From Alteromonas sp. BMJM2 (GTDB lineage Bacteria > Pseudomonadota > Gammaproteobacteria > Enterobacterales > Alteromonadaceae), in assembly GCF_027257845.1 (NCBI RefSeq), contig NZ_JAPVOT010000001.1, positions 62,001-126,000 on the forward strand: DNA of 64,000 nt, read 5' to 3'. The position numbers were made by a program, and so were the translations under genes. Of the stretch, positions 60,267 through 64,000 are shown in pieces; position 1 is the first letter of the stretch, and each line of letters begins with the position of its first letter. The notes below the pieces were generated by a model. The model saw only the letters and a program-made list of their open reading frames with translations, did no database searches and was not told where the DNA came from.

Positions 60267-62453
60267 ATGGAAATTTATAGACTAGGAAGTTTTACGTTCT
60301 CACCATATACCAAAAGTTTGGTTTTGGGAGATAAAGAAGTAGTCATAGAGGATAAACACAACGATATTTTACGTTGCTTGATAAAGCGGCCCGGGGAACT
60401 TGTCACAAAAGATGAATTAATCGAAACAGTTTGGGGAGGACGATATACATCAGACAATAATATCGCAGCAAAAATTTCTGAACTTAGAAAGATACTCAAT
60501 GATTCAGCAAGGGAGCCAAAATATATTCGCACCGTCCACAATCGCGGCTACGTACTTATTAGCGGTATAGAGCTTTGTAAAGCAGAGGTAAACCCGAGTG
60601 CATTTGAGGCGGAGGTTAATCCTTCTGTCACTGCCGAAGAATCGAGTAATCAGCATACCGGCCATGTTGAGGAAGTACTTCTCGATAATGTTTTGAGACA
60701 CAGTGCCTTGTCTGCAGGAAATCCAGAATCACTAATTTCAAAAAGTCAAGGCATAGTAGTTACCAAAAATTGGTACAAATTAGGGGTACAGGTTCTTCTA
60801 TTCGTTTCTTTAGTTGCTGTAGGAAGTTTTCTCTTGGTTAGCAACGAAGATAAAGAAGCGGAGTTTTCTTATAAAACGATAACGCATAATGTAGGTTTGG
60901 AGTTCAATCCAGCGCTATCTCCTGATGGTAATTACCTTGCTTATTCCCATGCTAGGTCTATCAGTGGGCCTTGGGCATTAAAAATAAAAAATCTGTTAAC
61001 TAATCAAGAGCGCACTTTTACCGCACAAGATTACGAGGATATTATGTCTCCTATCTGGTCATTAGATGGTAAAAGTGTCTTCTATTTAAAAAATGAGTCA
61101 AATGCGTGTTCTATAATTCAGGCTTATTTCAATGAGGACATGACACTCAATAAACCAACTAAAATTGCAGAGTGCGGAAGTCTTCCAAGTATTAGTCCGA
61201 TATCATTAAGCAACGATGGAATTTGGCTTTACTATTCCTACTTAGACAGCAATCAGGCGAAGCTTTATATTAGAAGACGCAACCTATTAACTAATATGGA
61301 ATCTAACGTGACAACGCCTTCGGGCAATTATGGTGGGGATTACAGTCATTCATTGTCGCCAGATAACAGTGCAATACTGGTGTATCGCAGCTTAAGTGTT
61401 AACCAATTTGAACTGAAGCTTATTGACCTTGAGACAGGTAATAGAACTCTTGTAGATGTTTTTAACTCAATTAAGCTGGCAGCATTATGGAGTAAAGATA
61501 GCCGCTCAATTTTTTATTTCAACGACGATAAAGAATTTATTGAATACGATCTCGAAACGGAAAGCTATCGTGTGTCTACCGTAGATCTAGTTAACCCCAT
61601 TATGCTAAGCCCTGCAAAAGGGGAGAGCTTTTTTGTAGTTTCTGGGAATTACGCAAACTATGACGTTCACAAATTGTCATTTGAGCATGAAAAAATCAAA
61701 GTTGGTGAGACGCCAATCATTGAATCGAGTTTCGATGATTATGATGCTTACGCAGATAATGAAAATGATATTGTATTGTTTGTCTCAGACCGCTCGGGCG
61801 TATCCCAAGTGTGGATGTTAGAAAATGGTATTTATTCACAACTTACCTCATTCCAACGTGAAACAATTGTGCGAAAACCACGTCTTTCCAGTGACGCCAC
61901 AAAGCTCTCATATATCTTAAAAGGGGATCTGATCGTAGAAGATCTCATTAGTCATGAAACCATTTTGATCGCACCAAACATTAGATTACCGGAGAGTTCA
62001 GAGTGGAAATGTTCTGCGAATGAACTCTATTATTCCGCCTTGGATCAAGGTAGTCGCCATATTTATCGTTTTGATGTGAAAAACGAAAAGCGCACGATTG
62101 TCAAAAGATTTGCAGAACGAGTACGGGCAGATTGCGCAGATAACACTTACTATATCTGGTCTAGTTCAACGGGCTTAGAGAAAATACTGGCTTCTAATAG
62201 TGAGTCAACTCAAATGCCATTTATGAAGCATAGAGAATCAACGTTTTTCGATTTCGACGTGTACCGAGGTATCCTTTATGTTTCTAATTCAGACTCTCTT
62301 ACAACTTATGATACAAATGGCAACGCAAAATTTATTTACGATCTAGAAGGCGGAATTTTGCAAGGGCTTACCGTTGGTAAGCTTGGGGGCTTTTATGTTG
62401 ACAACAAAGGAGGTGAGACTGCTATATATGAGTTAACCCCCATTGTTCATTAA
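60267..62453 (+). CDS. CadC/ToxR-type membrane regulator with a TolB-like propeller
   Basis: A 728-residue one-component regulator. Residues 1-100 are an OmpR/PhoB-type winged helix (LVTKDELIETVWGGRYTSDNN and YIRTVHNRGYVL). A flexible linker leads to one membrane helix at about 170-192. The periplasmic remainder is a WD40/TolB-like beta propeller with repeated blocks such as FNPALSPDGNYLAYSH, PIWSLDGKSVFYL and VLFVSDRSGVSQVWML. It would bind DNA from the membrane in response to an outside or cell-wall signal. Targets are probably the neighbouring genes. Base composition is AT-rich compared with recA. Confidence 0.87.
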   Translation: MEIYRLGSFTFSPYTKSLVLGDKEVVIEDKHNDILRCLIKRPGELVTKDELIETVWGGRYTSDNNIAAKISELRKILNDSAREPKYIRTVHNRGYVLISGIELCKAEVNPSAFEAEVNPSVTAEESSNQHTGHVEEVLLDNVLRHSALSAGNPESLISKSQGIVVTKNWYKLGVQVLLFVSLVAVGSFLLVSNEDKEAEFSYKTITHNVGLEFNPALSPDGNYLAYSHARSISGPWALKIKNLLTNQERTFTAQDYEDIMSPIWSLDGKSVFYLKNESNACSIIQAYFNEDMTLNKPTKIAECGSLPSISPISLSNDGIWLYYSYLDSNQAKLYIRRRNLLTNMESNVTTPSGNYGGDYSHSLSPDNSAILVYRSLSVNQFELKLIDLETGNRTLVDVFNSIKLAALWSKDSRSIFYFNDDKEFIEYDLETESYRVSTVDLVNPIMLSPAKGESFFVVSGNYANYDVHKLSFEHEKIKVGETPIIESSFDDYDAYADNENDIVLFVSDRSGVSQVWMLENGIYSQLTSFQRETIVRKPRLSSDATKLSYILKGDLIVEDLISHETILIAPNIRLPESSEWKCSANELYYSALDQGSRHIYRFDVKNEKRTIVKRFAERVRADCADNTYYIWSSSTGLEKILASNSESTQMPFMKHRESTFFDFDVYRGILYVSNSDSLTTYDTNGNAKFIYDLEGGILQGLTVGKLGGFYVDNKGGETAIYELTPIVH

Positions 62454-62480
62454 TACATTTATCATTGGATACTTTATTTT

Positions 62481-63800
62481 CTAGTTTATATGCAGGCCTT
62501 CTATTAATGCATCTGGACAAACAATCCGTTCGTTATTAGTCAATCGATTTGATTGTTCTGCGATATTGTGAAGTAAGGTATTAAAATTTCCGGATATGAC
62601 TAAATTATCTACTGCCCCTACTAGCCTTCCACTTTCTATTAGGTATCCTCTGGCTTTTGAAGTTATATTACCACTGTTAAGGTTAACGCCATCCCAAGAC
62701 AAGCGGGTGATAATATATCCAGTGCCCATAGTCGTTACAAGGTGATCAAAGTCGTTTATTCCTGACATTACTTTTATATTTGTATAACTGTTTGCATTTC
62801 CCGTACTCCGAAGCCCTAATTTACGAGCAGAATAATTATTCAATAACAGCGACGTTAATGTTCCCTTATCGACGATGCTTTTTTCTTCAATATAAACGCC
62901 TTCATCATCGTGAAATCTGTGGTTAATACCCTCAGGTAACTGAGGTCTTTCCGATAGCGAAATATGACTTGCCGCAATTTTTTGCCCCAGGCTTTTTGAA
63001 AGAAACGACATTCCCCCCAAAATATTATGCCCCTGAATGGCCATAAGTATATACTTCCAAAACATCGCCATACTTTGCTTGGTAAAAATGACGGGTAACG
63101 CACCTGTTTTTTTGTTCGCTACGACTTTGCGCCGTGCTAAGTTTTTTAAAGTGATTTCAGACAATATCCTTGATGTGAATAACTTGTTCACTTTATTACT
63201 CTTAGTCGTTGTTGTTTCTTGAATAGTTTGCCCACAATTATTGTTACTGGTCGCAGCAACAGATGATTGGAATAGAGATTGATTTTGCTGAACTTTTACA
63301 TCATTACTGTTTAAGTAAAGAAAACTCGCATCAGAGGACTTTACACTGCATGAGAGCGGAGTACAGTCTTGCTCCCGGAGTAACTCGATGGTAGCTTTCG
63401 CCATGTGTATTTTGCGAGGAGTATTAAAACTTTTTAGACCATTGATATCGTAAAAAGAACTCATTGTTTGAGTGCGACTGCACTGCGATTTTTGTGTGAT
63501 GACGTAGGCATCGTCGTGACGTAAACTATTAAAGGAAGTGCTTACATTTTTCAGTGCATCTTGGAGCTTTGCTTCTGTTGGGTTACTTGTAATGATGCAT
63601 GCTTTTTTAAAATCCTTGATAAGAGAAATTACGGTTTTGGAGGTACTTTGGCGATGCACTGAAAGTTTTTCATCACAGCGATGCGTAATCTCTTCAGTGT
63701 CTTCTAGCATATATTGAATCTCTACTGAGTCTGCACCAACAGCTTGTGTCATTTCGAGCCATTCATAAAGTACGTCATGGTCTTTTAGTAAGTTGCTCAT
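62481..63800 (-). CDS. PmbA/TldE-family protein, divergent
   Basis: A 439-residue member of the TldD/PmbA family, whose heterodimers trim peptides such as microcin B17 and unfold toxin-antitoxin proteins. The start is ATG 63800, which overlaps the tldD-like stop as ATGA; the longer frame is rejected. The C-terminal half matches PmbA (MSFLSKSLGQKIAASHISLSE, cited in part as SFLSKSLGQKIA; FHDDEGV; DKGTLTSLLLNNYSARKLGLRSTG; GTGYIITRLSWDGVN; VDNLVISGN). The N-terminal half is weakly similar and Ser/Asn/Gln-rich. The distance from a housekeeping PmbA and the AT-rich setting suggest an accessory copy. Confidence 0.85.
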   Translation of the reverse strand: MSNLLKDHDVLYEWLEMTQAVGADSVEIQYMLEDTEEITHRCDEKLSVHRQSTSKTVISLIKDFKKACIITSNPTEAKLQDALKNVSTSFNSLRHDDAYVITQKSQCSRTQTMSSFYDINGLKSFNTPRKIHMAKATIELLREQDCTPLSCSVKSSDASFLYLNSNDVKVQQNQSLFQSSVAATSNNNCGQTIQETTTTKSNKVNKLFTSRILSEITLKNLARRKVVANKKTGALPVIFTKQSMAMFWKYILMAIQGHNILGGMSFLSKSLGQKIAASHISLSERPQLPEGINHRFHDDEGVYIEEKSIVDKGTLTSLLLNNYSARKLGLRSTGNANSYTNIKVMSGINDFDHLVTTMGTGYIITRLSWDGVNLNSGNITSKARGYLIESGRLVGAVDNLVISGNFNTLLHNIAEQSNRLTNNERIVCPDALIEGLHIN

Positions 63801-64000
63801 AGTTTTACGCCTACTGATAAGCCCCTGATGAGCACCGTTGGACTCCCAATACCGACCTGAACGTGCTGGCCTTTTGAGCATAGCCAATGCTCTTTACTGA
63901 ACGTCAAGTCGTTGCCTACACCATCAATTTTATTGAGTAAATCTAAGGCATTTCCATGGATAGCAACATTTTTTAATGGGTGTTGTATTTTTCCATTTTT
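63797..64000 (-). CDS. TldD-family metallopeptidase, C-terminal end (rest outside window)
   Basis: Reading leftward from base 64000 there are 67 open codons ending in TGA, with no start, so this is the tail of a longer gene. The sequence matches the TldD C-terminus: NGKIQHPLKNVAIHGNALDLL, cited in part as KIQHPLKNVAIHGN; GVGNDLTF; and CSKGQHVQVGIGSPTVLIRG. TldD carries the catalytic metal site, which lies off the window. The stop overlaps the pmbA-like ATG by four bases, so the two are translated together as the expected heterodimer. Confidence 0.85.
   Translation of the reverse strand, partial: KNGKIQHPLKNVAIHGNALDLLNKIDGVGNDLTFSKEHWLCSKGQHVQVGIGSPTVLIRGLSVGVKL

Overview
The window reads as chromosomal DNA of a marine gammaproteobacterium, most likely Alteromonas or a close relative. 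The evidence is moderate GC, the order mutS / pncC / recA, an SOS-type recA promoter, a leuLABCD operon with classical attenuation, GspA/GspB, an S46 peptidase, a DabAB carbon-uptake pair and many envelope proteins of the Alteromonadales type. No insertion sequence, CRISPR array or intact prophage was seen. The one sign of past integration is a decayed patch beside a tRNA-Ile2 gene at 19.3-20.4 kb. No tool was run: family calls rest on recognised motifs and remembered homologues.

0-8 kb: the C-terminal part of SbcC, a CreA-family lipoprotein, a MipA/OmpV outer-membrane protein, a BadF/glucosamine-kinase-type kinase, the ABC-F protein YbiT and a YjjU-type patatin phospholipase. 8-14.2 kb: dabA and dabB (TAATG overlap), an AT-rich gap, a Sua5/TsaC enzyme and a LysR regulator. 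14.2-20.4 kb: a PA2779/PA2778 protein-peptidase pair with a terminator-like hairpin inside the peptidase signal sequence, an MscS channel, a DoxX protein, a periplasmic metallo-beta-lactamase-fold enzyme, a very small MBOAT-like protein, a stop-interrupted gene, a 3' half tRNA-Arg remnant and tRNA-Ile2(CAU).

20.4-32 kb: an orphan MbnP-like lipoprotein behind a 21-bp tandem repeat, LrgAB/CidAB-like proteins, a response regulator fused to a CheC-like phosphatase domain and coupled to a PAS protein, two proteins with Lcl/DUF1566 domains, then yggN, hemW, rdgB and srmB. 32-45 kb: periplasmic MsrA, an S46 dipeptidyl peptidase, lemA with a DUF3137 gene, a small outer-membrane barrel, a 33-nt near-perfect palindrome, cca, gspA-gspB, a degenerate HD-GYP protein and NhaC.

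45-51.3 kb: leuDCBA on the minus strand with promoter, Leu-rich leader peptide and attenuator all readable, then an unrecognised 272-residue gene. 51.4-59.5 kb: eno, pyrG, mutS, pncC and recA. The recA promoter holds a LexA box between -35 and -10 and is followed by an unusually long leader; no recX follows. 59.8-64 kb: visibly more AT-rich, with a DUF5808 membrane protein, a CadC/ToxR-type regulator with a TolB-like propeller, and a divergent pmbA-tldD pair running off the window edge. This last block, the small MBOAT protein and the GspB/HD-GYP pair sharing an N-terminal domain are the least conventional parts.
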